A stretch of 34,946 nucleotides of DNA, from contig JALOKP010000018.1 in the NCBI GenBank assembly GCA_025456425.1, positions 1 to 34,946 on the forward strand. The letters run 5' to 3'. Source of the DNA: Acidobacteriota bacterium (GTDB lineage: Bacteria; Acidobacteriota; Polarisedimenticolia; J045). The notes beneath the pieces are model-generated. The model was not told the origin of the DNA. It saw nothing but the letters and a program-made list of their open reading frames with translations, and did no database searches. Positions 12,601-21,994 of the stretch are shown in pieces (within the stretch, counting starts at the first letter, position 1; each line of letters opens with the position of its first letter). Position numbers and translations under genes: made by a program.

Positions 12601-13412
12601 TCGACGGCGACCGCGACCGACCCCGGCGCCAGCACGCGGAGCCGCAGCGTCGCGGGCCGGTCGAACTGCACGTCGGCGAGCGCGAAGACGACGCCGTCCT
12701 CGCCGAACGAGTCGGGGACGATCACCCGCCCGTCGGGGAAGGTGGCGTCGACCCGGATCGGCGGGCGCCCGTCGACGCCGGGCGGGGCGTTCGCCGGATC
12801 GGTCGCCCCGGCGTCGGGCGGGAATTCGCGGTAGAGGTCGAGCCGCTCGAACTTCCCGTAGGGCCCGAGCAGCGTCCAGCGGGCCAGCCGCCCGCCGTAG
12901 CCCTGCAGCACCTCCTGGCCGGGGACGACCTCGCCCCCGCGCGCGAGCACGTCGGCCAGCGCCAGCACGGCAAGCGAGCGGATCTCCGGGTCGGCGACCG
13001 GGACCTCGCCCGAAACCACGCCCGAGAGCAGCGGGATCGCGCCGGCGCCGCCGTCGGGCGCCCGCGACCCGAGCCCCATCAGCCGCGCGAACGCGCCCGG
13101 GGCGAGCGGCGCGAGGGGGGCGCGGGCCAGCGCGCGCTCGAGCACCGCCATCGCGCCGCCCGGGTCGCCGCGCCCCTCCAGCAGCGCCGCCAGGCCGATC
13201 GCGCTCTCGAGCTGCGCCGGGTCGGCCGCGAGGCGGCTGGCGAACGCGTCCTCGGCGGCAGCGTCCTGCCCGGCGAGCAGCAACGCCCAGCCGTCGGGGG
13301 CGGCCGGCCGGGAGGGTGCCGGCCGGGCTGGCGCCGCGCCCGGCTTCGCGGGGGCCGCGCCGAGGCCCAGCAGGACCGCGACCAGCAGCGGGACGATCGC
13401 GCGGGCGGTCAC
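9642..13412 (-). CDS. DUF3857 / transglutaminase-like TPR protein with degenerate active site
   Basis: A 1256-residue exported protein. The start is GTG 13412-13410, overlapping the upstream gene's TGA in GTGA, with GGAGG about seven bases before it, so translational coupling is likely. Residues 1-21 look like a signal peptide, followed by an Ala/Pro-rich linker. Then come helical TPR-like repeats, a beta-sandwich with WTLLGPYGKFERLDLYREFP at about 179-198, more TPRs (about 370-650), a DUF3857 region (about 660-850), and a transglutaminase-like domain (about 890-1010). Where the neighbour has GDCKDKA this protein has GEGNRV, and where the neighbour has FNHAIVYV it has FPYALVEI. The Cys and His of the triad are therefore gone, while the Asp (VYLDYTD, D997) remains. 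It is a paralog of the 13409-17119 product and probably a non-catalytic binding or scaffold protein. Confidence 0.9.
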   Translation of the reverse strand: MTARAIVPLLVAVLLGLGAAPAKPGAAPARPAPSRPAAPDGWALLLAGQDAAAEDAFASRLAADPAQLESAIGLAALLEGRGDPGGAMAVLERALARAPLAPLAPGAFARLMGLGSRAPDGGAGAIPLLSGVVSGEVPVADPEIRSLAVLALADVLARGGEVVPGQEVLQGYGGRLARWTLLGPYGKFERLDLYREFPPDAGATDPANAPPGVDGRPPIRVDATFPDGRVIVPDSFGEDGVVFALADVQFDRPATLRLRVLAPGSVAVAVDGRRALVADRVRERQPIALAARVAFPAGRHRIAVKVALDASASFALSLEPLDSVAARPAQAPWRVVPVEGQPAGGVRIEPLVVAPDALPADLATLRPPELLAGAWWMRARRLERSAGALLESASVRWPEARLFTVLLADHLRAAETGADPAKDLARSRALLEKAVSGDGSRWIAARVWLARHDEDANRLTEAWTASEAIVAEAPNDPDALFLQYRIAARRNWRAEADDRIERARAAAPGRNDLLDASIEWYRRSGAAARLVPAVEERSRRDPADEMWPELLAASGQVEAARAAWERALAARPASTSAWLGRARLESDAGQPAAALAVLDRAIAALPREAALLEERAALLAQLGREAEATAALQDLLDLQPGRLEVREALRQRGVTDPLSPWLIDAREVIRTAEKPGPGVDAALLGDLASVLIDREGGQTELYQGIHGIYTRAGVEREGELEVLPGAWIQGLREHKPDGRVVDVDPGTKRPISLPGLEPGDFVEYAWRRYTPPSGLIPGSLDSRSVFVFQGQDRDFVLSRYVVMHDPALPVQICGQQEGLATTDEVRDGLRVRTWTAREVPQLRPEPHIADPSAVIPNVKLGLNASWADVGDLVKSAIAGSMLPDAPLPEMAAEIRRRAAGTDPEALARALHAVVNERIKPGASPLGLGTAASMSASAGEGNRVTVALTLSRMVGLEARLLLARPLELRGTSTECPSPDLFPYALVEIPLKDRTVYLDYTDADYPFDALPLRMAGSDGLSIPLDPEAPARLVEIGRRDPGILQESDAELVLEADGRVTGNLTLTLRGVLSGIVRRVMSEVPPDRKDTAYRTFVGNYFAGAQVISARAEGLDRQDGDVTLSFAFTGGGLGRRLPAGFAVPVVAQRLDLLSDFGSLPARKYPLLLDAQEFRRDRVRVRIPEGLRVGALPSPAELDGAYGRYGLVATIDGDRLQLVRTVAIPPRRVEVAEYPDLRRFLQAIDDAERAEVELSAPSPALAK

Positions 13413-16400
13413 GGCGCCACCTCCAGCACGACGGGCTGTGAAAGCAGTTGCCGCGCCTGCTCGACGAAGCTGGAGAAACTGGTCAGCTCCGCGACCGGGA
13501 CTTCGCCGCCGCGCCATTCCAGCAGCGCGCGGATGCGCAGCGCGCCGCGCACCCGGTCGGACTCCAGCGAGACCGTGCCCCACGCCGAGTCGATCCGCCC
13601 GGCGCGCGGCGCGTCCTGCAGCGCGAAGCCGGCGGGGAGTTCGAAGGTCGTGTCGCTCGACATCCGGTACGGCTGCGGCAACTGCAACGGGACCTCGCGC
13701 CCGGCCGAAACCGGCTCGACGGGCAGGACGATCGGGAAGAACGAGAGCGGCGCGCGCAGCACGTTCCCCTCGCGCAGCGCGAAGCGGCCGGCGCGGGCTT
13801 CGAACTCGTAGGTCACGGGGCTCTCGAACAGGCCCAGCGCCCCGAAGGTCGCGTCGGTGACCGAGATCTCGGGGTAGATCCGGCGCAGCCGCGAGGAGAG
13901 GATCGCGCCGCGGTCGTCGGCGAAGCGCAGGTAGGTGCGCTCCTCGGCGGCGCTCTCGCCGCGGGCCGAGACCTGGGCCCGGACCGAAGCCGACCCCGAT
14001 GCGGAGACCGTGATCGTCTGGGTGTAGTCCGTTGCCGCGCTCGTGACCTGCGCCCGGGGGGTCGTCACCAGCCGGCCGCTCCCGCCGTCGGCTTCGTCGA
14101 CGATCAGCGCCAGCGCGCCCAGGTCCATCCGCGGCGTCTCGTCCAGCCCGTGGTGCAGCACCGTGCCGTCGAGGTACAGGTCGACCTCCGGCACGTAGAC
14201 GATCGCGTGGTTGAAGTGCGCGAAGGTCGGGACGGTCGTGTCGGGAATCCCCAGGTCGGAGGTCCGGATCGCGACCACCCGGGCCGGGATCCCGACCTCG
14301 CGCAGCATCGCGACCATCAGCGTCGCCTTGTCCTTGCAGTCGCCGAAGCGGCGCCGGAAGACCGACGGCACGTCGTAGGGCTTGAGCGCGTGGATCCCGA
14401 ACTCGAGCGCGACGTAGCGCGTGTTCTCGATCACCCAGGCGTAGATCGCGTCGATCTTGGCGCGCCGGGACCGCGCGCCCGCGGTGGCCTGGGCCGCGGC
14501 GGCGCGGACGTCGGCGTCGGGCACCGCCTGCTTCTCGATCAGCCGGGCGTACATCCGGCCGAGCGCGTCCCAGTCGGCCGCCGTGCCGAGCACGGCGTAG
14601 GGGACGCGCGTCACCGGCGGCGGGGACGCGGCCAGCGACAGGTAGGCGGGGAGCGGCGGCAGGTCGATTACCGTCAGCTCGCGGCCGTCCCGCGTTTCGG
14701 TCGCCACCCGCGGCTCGGCCGGCAGGTGGAGCAGGCGGTGCCGGACCGGCAGGCTCGGCGCGGTGTCGAGCACCAGCCGCGAGGCCAGCACCGGGACCGA
14801 CTGGCCGAGGAACTCGATCTCGCCGAAGTAGCCGGCGCCGATCGGGTTGGCGGTGCCGCGGTCGGCGATCCGGTAGCGGAACTCGATCAGGTCCCCCTCC
14901 TCCAGCCGCGGCAGGGAGAGCGTGATCACGCGGGTGTCGTACCACATCCGCGTCTCGGGATCGGGCAGCAGCGGCTGCTCGGAGCGCGAGGCGACCAGCA
15001 CCGAGCCGTCGCGCCGCACCAGCCGCGCCTCGAGCACCGTGGCGCGCTGCAGCATCGGCGAGTAGGCGAACTGGTGCTGGCGCGCCGACTGCGCCTGCTC
15101 GGGGTGGCGGACCCGCAGGATCTCCTGGTGGAAGCGGATCGACTGGCCGTCCTCGCGCACCCGGTAGGCGCTGGTCGAGGCCAGCACGACCAGCGCCGGG
15201 TCGCCGGCGACGGGGCGCTCGCGTTCCAGCGCCTGGGCCTGCTCGAGCGTCTGCGTCCACTCCGAGCCGAAGCTCTCGTCGACGCCCGTGACCGCGGCGA
15301 TCCGCTCGGCGAGCCCCAGGTCCTGGTCGAGCGCGCGCGACGCGGCCTGCCAGGCCGCGGCGGCACCCGGGCCGTCACCCAGCGCCAGCAGCGACTCGCC
15401 CTTCAGGATCAGCAGCTCCGGGTCGGTGGGGCCGACCGCCAGCCCGCGCGCGGTCGCTTCCAGCGCCGCCTCGGGCCGGCCGTCGGCGAGCAGCAGCCGC
15501 GCCCGCTGCGCGTACCAGGGGACGCCGACCGGGTCGAGCGCGATCGCCGCGTCGGTCAGCTCGAGCGCGCGGGCGGCGCGGCCCGACTCGAGCTCGAGCT
15601 GGATCAGCGCCATCCGCACGTCGTCGTGGGACGGTTGCAGCGCCAGGTACTGCTGCCAGGCGCGGCGCGCGCTCTCCGGGCGGCCGGTGCGGCGCGCCAG
15701 CGAACCCTGGCGGTCGAGCAGGACCTGCTGGGCCGGGAACTGCTGCGTCAGCCGCTCGAGGTCGGCCAGCGCGCCGCCGGGGAAGCCGCGCGCGTTCTCG
15801 GCCACGGTGACCCACCCCAGCAGGTACGGGTCGGGCCACCCGCAGGCCGCCAGCGAGCGCTCGGCGGTGGCGCGCGAAACGTCGTCCTGGCCGAAGCCGA
15901 GGTAGTACTGCGCCAGTTGCCGCAGGACCGACGGGTGCGACGGGTCGATCGCCAGCGCGCGGTCGAGCGCCTCGCGCTGCCGCGCCGGGTCGCGCTCGAC
16001 GTCGTGCAGCACGAGCAGGGTTTCGACCTCGCCGGGGCTCGTGGCGGCCGCCTGGCGCGCCAGCGTCAGCGCACGGTCGCTCTGGCGATCGGGGAGGTGC
16101 CGCTGGAACAGGTCGAGCGCCTGCTGCGCCAGAGCCGGCCCGCCGCGGCGGGCCCGCGCCTCGAGCGTTGCGGGGAGCGTCCGCCCGCTCGCGAGCCGGG
16201 GCGCGGCGGAGCGCGCCGCGATCTCGCGCTCGGCCGCGGCGAGATCGTCGGGCAGGGCGATCGTGACGCCGGCAGGGAGGGGGCCGCCGTCCGGCGCCGT
16301 GACGCGCGCCACGAGGCCCCACGCGCCGGTCTCCTGCTCGACGCGGAAGGTCGCGCGGTGCCAGCCCGCGGCGAGCCGCACGAACGCGGCGTGCTGGTCG

Positions 16401-17119
16401 AAGGCGAGGTCGTGGCGCCCTTCCGGCCGAAGCACCGCGCTGCCGTCGATCGACAGCTCGGCGCGGTCGTCGGCGCCGAACCGGATCGCCAGCTCGACCG
16501 GCCCCGCCGCGCGCAGGTAGAACGAGGCGAAGGCGGTCGTCTTCTCGGCGGGGTCCATCAGCAGCGCAAGCGGAACCGCGCCGTCCGGCCCGGCCGCGAA
16601 GTGGCGCCAGGCGGGTCCCGCGGCGTCGCGCAGCCGCGTATCGTCCGCGGCCGGCTCGTCGCCGGCGGCGAACGGGCCGGCGAGCCGCCAGCCGCTGACC
16701 AGGCCGAGGCGCGCGGCGCGGACGGCGGCCGCGTCGCGGCGGCCCGCCGCGAGGTCGCCCTGCAGCAGGACCGCGTCGATCTCGGCGGCGACCAGCGCGT
16801 CGTGCGGCGCGACCGTCGCCCGGAGTCGGTCCATCTCGGCGAGCACCGGATCGAGGTCGGCCGCGGTGCGGGCGAGGTCGTTGACGAGGCGGGCCGCGAA
16901 GAGCGCGTCCGGCGCCCGCTCGGCCGAGTCCGCGGCGCGGCCGGCGGCCGCCAGCCGGGTCCGCCACCAGACTTCGAAGCAGGCCGGGGCGGCCGCGGTG
17001 GCCGGGGCGGCCGCGGCGTGCGGTGCGAAGTTTCCGGCGAGCAGGACCAGCGGCACCGCGAGCCGGGCCAGGCGACGCAGGAAGTGCGGCCGCGCGCGGC
17101 GGCTCGCGAAAGCGGTCAT
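13409..17119 (-). CDS. DUF3857 / transglutaminase-like TPR protein with intact Cys-His-Asp triad
   Basis: A 1236-residue exported protein. The chosen start is ATG 17119-17117, with ACGAGG a few bases upstream; it gives a signal peptide (RRLARLAVPLVLLAGNFAP) that the upstream in-frame GTG at 17155 would bury. Order: a helical segment (45-140); a PA14/galactose-binding-like beta-sandwich starting GWRLAGPF (143-290); TPR-like repeats (about 325-605); DUF3857 (about 625-830, RFHQEILRVRHPEQ); a transglutaminase core with WVIENTRYVALEFGIH, then GDCKDKATL (C928), FNHAIVYV (H971) and LYLDGT (D984); and a C-terminal DUF3858-like beta domain. The family resembles papain-like transglutaminase or protease domains on periplasmic proteins. 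The substrate is unknown. It is the first gene after the amidase hairpin and overlaps the inactive paralog by four bases. Confidence 0.94.
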   Translation of the reverse strand: MTAFASRRARPHFLRRLARLAVPLVLLAGNFAPHAAAAPATAAAPACFEVWWRTRLAAAGRAADSAERAPDALFAARLVNDLARTAADLDPVLAEMDRLRATVAPHDALVAAEIDAVLLQGDLAAGRRDAAAVRAARLGLVSGWRLAGPFAAGDEPAADDTRLRDAAGPAWRHFAAGPDGAVPLALLMDPAEKTTAFASFYLRAAGPVELAIRFGADDRAELSIDGSAVLRPEGRHDLAFDQHAAFVRLAAGWHRATFRVEQETGAWGLVARVTAPDGGPLPAGVTIALPDDLAAAEREIAARSAAPRLASGRTLPATLEARARRGGPALAQQALDLFQRHLPDRQSDRALTLARQAAATSPGEVETLLVLHDVERDPARQREALDRALAIDPSHPSVLRQLAQYYLGFGQDDVSRATAERSLAACGWPDPYLLGWVTVAENARGFPGGALADLERLTQQFPAQQVLLDRQGSLARRTGRPESARRAWQQYLALQPSHDDVRMALIQLELESGRAARALELTDAAIALDPVGVPWYAQRARLLLADGRPEAALEATARGLAVGPTDPELLILKGESLLALGDGPGAAAAWQAASRALDQDLGLAERIAAVTGVDESFGSEWTQTLEQAQALERERPVAGDPALVVLASTSAYRVREDGQSIRFHQEILRVRHPEQAQSARQHQFAYSPMLQRATVLEARLVRRDGSVLVASRSEQPLLPDPETRMWYDTRVITLSLPRLEEGDLIEFRYRIADRGTANPIGAGYFGEIEFLGQSVPVLASRLVLDTAPSLPVRHRLLHLPAEPRVATETRDGRELTVIDLPPLPAYLSLAASPPPVTRVPYAVLGTAADWDALGRMYARLIEKQAVPDADVRAAAAQATAGARSRRAKIDAIYAWVIENTRYVALEFGIHALKPYDVPSVFRRRFGDCKDKATLMVAMLREVGIPARVVAIRTSDLGIPDTTVPTFAHFNHAIVYVPEVDLYLDGTVLHHGLDETPRMDLGALALIVDEADGGSGRLVTTPRAQVTSAATDYTQTITVSASGSASVRAQVSARGESAAEERTYLRFADDRGAILSSRLRRIYPEISVTDATFGALGLFESPVTYEFEARAGRFALREGNVLRAPLSFFPIVLPVEPVSAGREVPLQLPQPYRMSSDTTFELPAGFALQDAPRAGRIDSAWGTVSLESDRVRGALRIRALLEWRGGEVPVAELTSFSSFVEQARQLLSQPVVLEVAP

Positions 17120-17272
17120 CGAGGGCCTCGTTCCGTCGGGCACGGCGGGGCGCACCGTGGAGCGGGGAAGGATGCCACGCCGCCCCGCGCTTTGCCCGGA
17201 GGGCCCGGCGGGCCGCGCCTCACGCGACGGGACGGCCCGGACCCGGCCCCGCCGGGGTCCTCTCCGGAGGAA

Positions 17273-17306
17273 GGCCGCAGTCCGGGGGATGACCCGGACT
17301 GCGGCC
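17273..17306 (-). terminator. Perfect 14-bp hairpin after the amidase gene
   Basis: Arms 17273-17286 and 17293-17306 are exact reverse complements with a 6-base loop (GGATGA). The hairpin starts 12 bases beyond the amidase stop (17319) in the minus direction. A second imperfect hairpin follows near 17240-17260. There is no long U-run, but stem strength and position make it the likely end of the operon starting near 21832. The rest of the gap up to 17120 shows no gene. Confidence 0.6.
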
Positions 17307-17318
17307 GCTGTCCCGGCT

Positions 17319-19148
17319 TCAGCGCGTGCCCGAGTAGTAGCCGCGGATCCCGCGCGCGACGGCCCGCGCGATCCGCTCGCGCCCCTGCGGATCGGCCAGC
17401 AGCGCGGCGTCCTTCGCGTTGTTGATGTTGACCGTCTCGAACAGGACCTTGGCGGGGACCGCCGCGCCCCGCAGCACGGCCGGCACGAAGACCGCGCGCC
17501 GGCCGCGCACGCCGCGCACGATGTGGTCGCGGATCGGCTGGTCGTCGTGGACCGGCAGCTTCTCGGCGCGGTAGCCCTCCAGGATCGACTTCGCCAGGCG
17601 CTTCGAGAGCTTCTCGTCGCGCAGCCGTTCGGCGCGCGAGAAGCTGACGCGCGGCGCCTCGCGGTACTCGGCGTAGCGCGCGTAGGACTCGCCCCGCACG
17701 CCGTACGCGCCGCGGCGGTAGCGCTCGCCCGGCACGTAGGCCATCGCGCCCGACAGGTCGCGGTGCAGCGAGTCGGCGTGCAGGCTGAGCAGCACGATGC
17801 TCTCCGGACGCACCCCCTGGGAGATCAGCCTGCGGTAGATCGAGTTGGCGAGGTACCAGCGCAGGTTGACCCCGGTCCGGGTCGAGGCGCCGGGCTGGTT
17901 GAGGTGCGGCGGCCGGGTGGCGATCACCCGCTTCTTGTTCAGCGGCAGCTTCTTCGCATCCTGCACGCGGCAGCCGGCCTTCCCCTCGCGCACGAGGTAG
18001 TGGACCGTGACCCCCGGCTCCTTCGCGAGCAGCCGGCCGAGGCGGCAGGCGACGTCGTAGACGTAGTCGCTCTCCCAGACCCCGTTCCGGCCGCTGCGCG
18101 CGCCGATGTCGGCCCCGCCGTGGCCCGGGTCGATCAGCACGTGCGCCCCCTTGAGCGAGCGGGGCAGCGCCGGCAGCGGGGCGGCCTCCAGCTCGCGCTG
18201 CTCGAGCGCGGCCGCGACGCGCCGCGGGTCGTTCTCCGGCAGCCAGGGGGTGGACAGCATCTCGATCGGGATCCGCAGCCGCTGCCCGGTCGGCATCTTC
18301 GTGACGTCGGCGATCCCGCTGCGCTTCGCGACCAGCTCGGCCGCCTCGAGCACGGCGGTCGGGTGCAGCAGCCCGGTGAAGCGGATGATCACCGCCGAAT
18401 AGAGCGCCTCGCCCTTCTGCAGCGTGTACTCGGCGTACGGCCCCTCGGCGTCCTCGCCGTAGACCAGCACGCCGTCCGCCGGGGCGGGCGCCGGGCGGAA
18501 CGGCGGGAGCAGCATCGCGGCGGGGATCCGCACCGTGCGGCCGACCGGCACGTCGGGCCCCTCGATCCCGTTGACCTTCGCGATCTCCTGCCAGCTCTCG
18601 CCCCGGCCGGTGAACCACTCCGCGACCTGCCACAGCCCGACGTGGTAGACCAGAGCGCGGGCCTGGGCCGGATCGTGCTCCCAGGCCCCGTCGCGGAAGG
18701 CGTCGCGCGGGAAGAGCGTGCGCAGCGCCAGGTAGCGGTACTCGTTGCGCAGCAGCTTCCAGGGGATCTCCAGCTCGCGTCCGGGATCGACCGGACGGTC
18801 GGCGTTGGCTTCGCGCAGCGCCGACGCGAGGCCGGCCGCGCCGCCGAAGCGCGCGGCGAGCGAGCCGTAGTCGTCTCCCTCGTCGGCCGCGACCGAAAGC
18901 GCGAGGTCGCGTCCCCCCTCGACCAGCACGCGGACCCCGGGCTCGATCTCCAGCGCCTCCCCCAGGCCGCGCTCGATCTCGTCCTCCTCGTCGTCGACTC
19001 CGTTGTCCGCATGGCCGAGGTCCGGCTCCTCGTCCCCGGCCGGAGTGGCCGGCGCGGCGGGCGCGGGCGGCGCGGCGCGGGACGCTGCCGGCATCGCGGC
19101 CGCGAGGGCCACCGCGAGCAGCAGCGCGAGCGCGGCCGCGGGCTTCAC
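17319..19148 (-). CDS. N-acetylmuramoyl-L-alanine amidase (Amidase_3) with N-terminal LysM-like modules
   Basis: A 609-residue exported peptidoglycan hydrolase that cleaves the bond between N-acetylmuramic acid and L-Ala, a zinc enzyme of the AmiA/B/C type. The GTG start at 19148 directly abuts the gatA stop. Signal peptide 1-25 (ALALLLAVALAAAMPAASRA), then a Pro/Ala linker and a very acidic patch (about 38-60). Three LysM-like segments follow, each ending in a (E/V/L)-I-P-like motif: about 90-129, 172-209 and 240-295. The Amidase_3 domain starts at SLKGAHVLIDPGHGG (H343), continues with the second zinc ligand in GVWESDY (E359) and LSLHADS (H457), and ends with the catalytic Glu in VLFETVNINN (E571). 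All key residues are present. The LysM-like region should target glycan strands. It is the last gene of the gatC-gatA transcript, before a 14-bp hairpin. Confidence 0.95.
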   Translation of the reverse strand: MKPAAALALLLAVALAAAMPAASRAAPPAPAAPATPAGDEEPDLGHADNGVDDEEDEIERGLGEALEIEPGVRVLVEGGRDLALSVAADEGDDYGSLAARFGGAAGLASALREANADRPVDPGRELEIPWKLLRNEYRYLALRTLFPRDAFRDGAWEHDPAQARALVYHVGLWQVAEWFTGRGESWQEIAKVNGIEGPDVPVGRTVRIPAAMLLPPFRPAPAPADGVLVYGEDAEGPYAEYTLQKGEALYSAVIIRFTGLLHPTAVLEAAELVAKRSGIADVTKMPTGQRLRIPIEMLSTPWLPENDPRRVAAALEQRELEAAPLPALPRSLKGAHVLIDPGHGGADIGARSGRNGVWESDYVYDVACRLGRLLAKEPGVTVHYLVREGKAGCRVQDAKKLPLNKKRVIATRPPHLNQPGASTRTGVNLRWYLANSIYRRLISQGVRPESIVLLSLHADSLHRDLSGAMAYVPGERYRRGAYGVRGESYARYAEYREAPRVSFSRAERLRDEKLSKRLAKSILEGYRAEKLPVHDDQPIRDHIVRGVRGRRAVFVPAVLRGAAVPAKVLFETVNINNAKDAALLADPQGRERIARAVARGIRGYYSGTR

Positions 19149-20602
<1,454 letters not shown>

Positions 20603-20606
<4 letters not shown>

Positions 20607-20896
20607 GGGGCGATGACCCGCGGGACGACGAAGTGGCCGCGCGCAGCCTGGGGCGCACCGGCCAGCACGGCGTCGCCGTCGAGCGACGGGGCGGGCTCGT
20701 CGGCGCGCGTGACGGGGAGGCCGGAGGGGGGGCCCGGAGCGGCCTCAGGAAGCTCCAGCGCGTCGAGCCGCGCGACGTAGTCGAGGATCGCCGAGAGCTC
20801 GCGCGCGAGGCGCGGAATCTCGTCCTCGGTCAGCGCGAGCCGCGCCAACGCGGCGATCCGGCGCACCTCGGCGGCGGCGATCACGTCCCGGCCCAT
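20603..20896 (-). CDS. gatC: Aspartyl/glutamyl-tRNA amidotransferase subunit C
   Basis: GatC is the small subunit that wraps around GatA and GatB and stabilises the amidotransferase. The product is 97 residues, matching the family (about 95-100). It starts at ATG 20896 and shows the typical pattern: an N-terminal helix pair VRRIAALARLALTEDEI, then LARELSAILDYVARLDALEL, a Pro-rich middle, and a C-terminal segment GHFVVPRVI. The stop overlaps gatA as GTGA, so the two are co-translated. The stop of the upstream secreted-protein gene lies 15 bases before the ATG. There is no strong Shine-Dalgarno between them, so coupling to that gene is possible. Confidence 0.96.
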
Positions 20897-20911
20897 GCGC
20901 CCATGTTACCG

Positions 20912-21832
20912 TCAGAAGTAGGGCGTGACCCTGAACAGCAGCGCCGGCTCGCCCGGCTTGCGAGGCAGCGCGATCTCGACGGCGCCGCCCGGCGGAACGC
21001 GGTCCGAAGCCGACAGGTCGAGCGCCGGGGCCGGCGCAGCGGGGTCCTGCGACTCGAGCTGCAGCCGCAGCGACAGGCCGAGCAGGCCGCCCTCGATCGA
21101 CTCCGGCAGCGCTTCGAGCACCAGCCGCGCGGTGGGCGCGTCGCCCGTCGCGGCGGCGCGACCGGTGCTCGAGACGAGGCGGCCGGGGGCGCGGGCGAAG
21201 GTGTAGCGCGTCTTCGCCCCGACGATCCCGCCGAGGCGATGGCGCTCGAGCACGGCCTCGGTGCCGGACGCGTCGGTCGCGTCGACGAGCTCGAACAGCA
21301 GGTCGACCGGTTCGCTCTCGGGCGCGAGCGCGGTCAGCCGCGGAACGATCTCCCAGTTCGCCGTGAAGGCGGCGACGAGTCGCAACCGGTCGGCGCGGTC
21401 GGTCCAGATGTCGACCAGGTTGAGCCGGCCGGCGGAGGTCGCGAGGCTGCGGTTCGCGACCACCGGCACGGGCTGGCCGCGAGAGACCTCCGACCGCACG
21501 TCGAGCCGGCAGGTTCCGGCCTCGTCGGCCAGCGGGACGATCGTCAGGACCACGGCGACCGGCCGCGGTCCGTCCCCGAGGGCGCGTTCGAGCACCATCG
21601 TCTCGCCGGCCAGCCCGCGCATCGTTTCCTCGACGCTGCCGAGCACCCCCTCGGGGCTGCGCAGGGTGAGTTGGACCCGGAGCGAGACGACGGTGTCCTG
21701 GACCAGCCGGACCGGGGGGATTCCCCCCTCGGCGCGGGCGGACAGGCCCGACGCGGCGGCAGATGCCGCGATGAGAATCACACCAAAAAAGTGCGATGTG
21801 AAAAAAAAAGAACAAATACGGATTCTGGTCAC
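20912..21832 (-). CDS. Secreted protein of unknown function, first gene of the gatCA transcript
   Basis: A 306-residue protein that I do not recognise. The best start is GTG 21832-21830: it gives MTRIRICSFF, a Phe-rich hydrophobic core and the cleavage-like ASGLSARA, a complete signal peptide. A later GTG at 21781 would lose the basic N-terminus. No good Shine-Dalgarno precedes either. Codons 8-11 lie in a run of nine T (21809-21801), followed by a run of six T (21790-21785). Such AT-rich runs are exceptional in this window, and a one-base slip would abolish the product. The mature part (about 35-306) is rich in short beta-like stretches, has one Cys, contains no recognised catalytic motif, and ends in the aromatic PYF. 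It is probably periplasmic or outer-membrane associated. gatC begins 15 bases after its stop. Confidence 0.8.
   Translation of the reverse strand: MTRIRICSFFFTSHFFGVILIAASAAASGLSARAEGGIPPVRLVQDTVVSLRVQLTLRSPEGVLGSVEETMRGLAGETMVLERALGDGPRPVAVVLTIVPLADEAGTCRLDVRSEVSRGQPVPVVANRSLATSAGRLNLVDIWTDRADRLRLVAAFTANWEIVPRLTALAPESEPVDLLFELVDATDASGTEAVLERHRLGGIVGAKTRYTFARAPGRLVSSTGRAAATGDAPTARLVLEALPESIEGGLLGLSLRLQLESQDPAAPAPALDLSASDRVPPGGAVEIALPRKPGEPALLFRVTPYF
21785..21809 (-). repeat. Homopolymer T tracts (T9 and T6 on the minus strand) in signal-peptide codons
   Basis: Nine A (21801-21809) and six A (21785-21790) on the plus strand read as T runs inside the first 20 codons of the secreted-protein gene. 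They are striking against the GC-rich background and are candidates for slipped-strand length variation or for sequencing length error. Confidence 0.75.
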
Positions 21833-21889
21833 TTCGGCATCCACACCGCAGCGGCACTCCCCGGCAGCACGGCCCCGGGACGCCGGTGC

Positions 21890-21895
21890 CATAAT
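21890..21895 (+). promoter_or_regulatory. Possible extended -10 element for the outer-membrane protein/kinase operon
   Basis: TGCCATAAT (extended -10, hexamer CATAAT at 21890-21895) is the only AT-rich block in the GC-rich half of the 162-base divergent gap, about 100 bases before the ATG at 21995. The same block reads TTATTATGG on the other strand and could serve the divergent gene. No clear -35 is seen. Confidence 0.3.
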
Positions 21896-21994
21896 AAGTG
21901 TAAGGCCCGGCGGATGCGCAGGATCCCCGGCAGGCGGCGGGAGCTTCGCCCGGACAGCCTGCCCGTGGGACCCGAGGGGCGAGGGAGTCGACTC

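Noticed and set aside
17120..17155. Upstream GTG (17155) as start of the first DUF3857 gene
   Set aside because: It has no ribosome-binding site and would place 12 Pro/Arg-rich residues before an otherwise well-formed signal peptide; ATG 17119 fits better.
9525..17425. Very long open frames on the plus strand opposite the transglutaminase-like genes
   Set aside because: They are antisense to clearly coding minus-strand genes, consist of Arg/Gly/Pro/Gln-rich low-complexity sequence, and arise because GC-rich codons leave few stops on the other strand.
21778..21801. TCACA-N14-TGTGA inverted repeat as a CRP/FNR-type site
   Set aside because: The half-sites are in the wrong order and spacing for CRP, and the segment lies within the signal-peptide codons of the secreted protein.
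21886..21891. TGGCAC on the minus strand as a sigma-54 -24 element near the NtrC-type operon
   Set aside because: The -24 half is perfect, but the expected -12 TTGC at the right distance reads TCCC, so the promoter is not supported.
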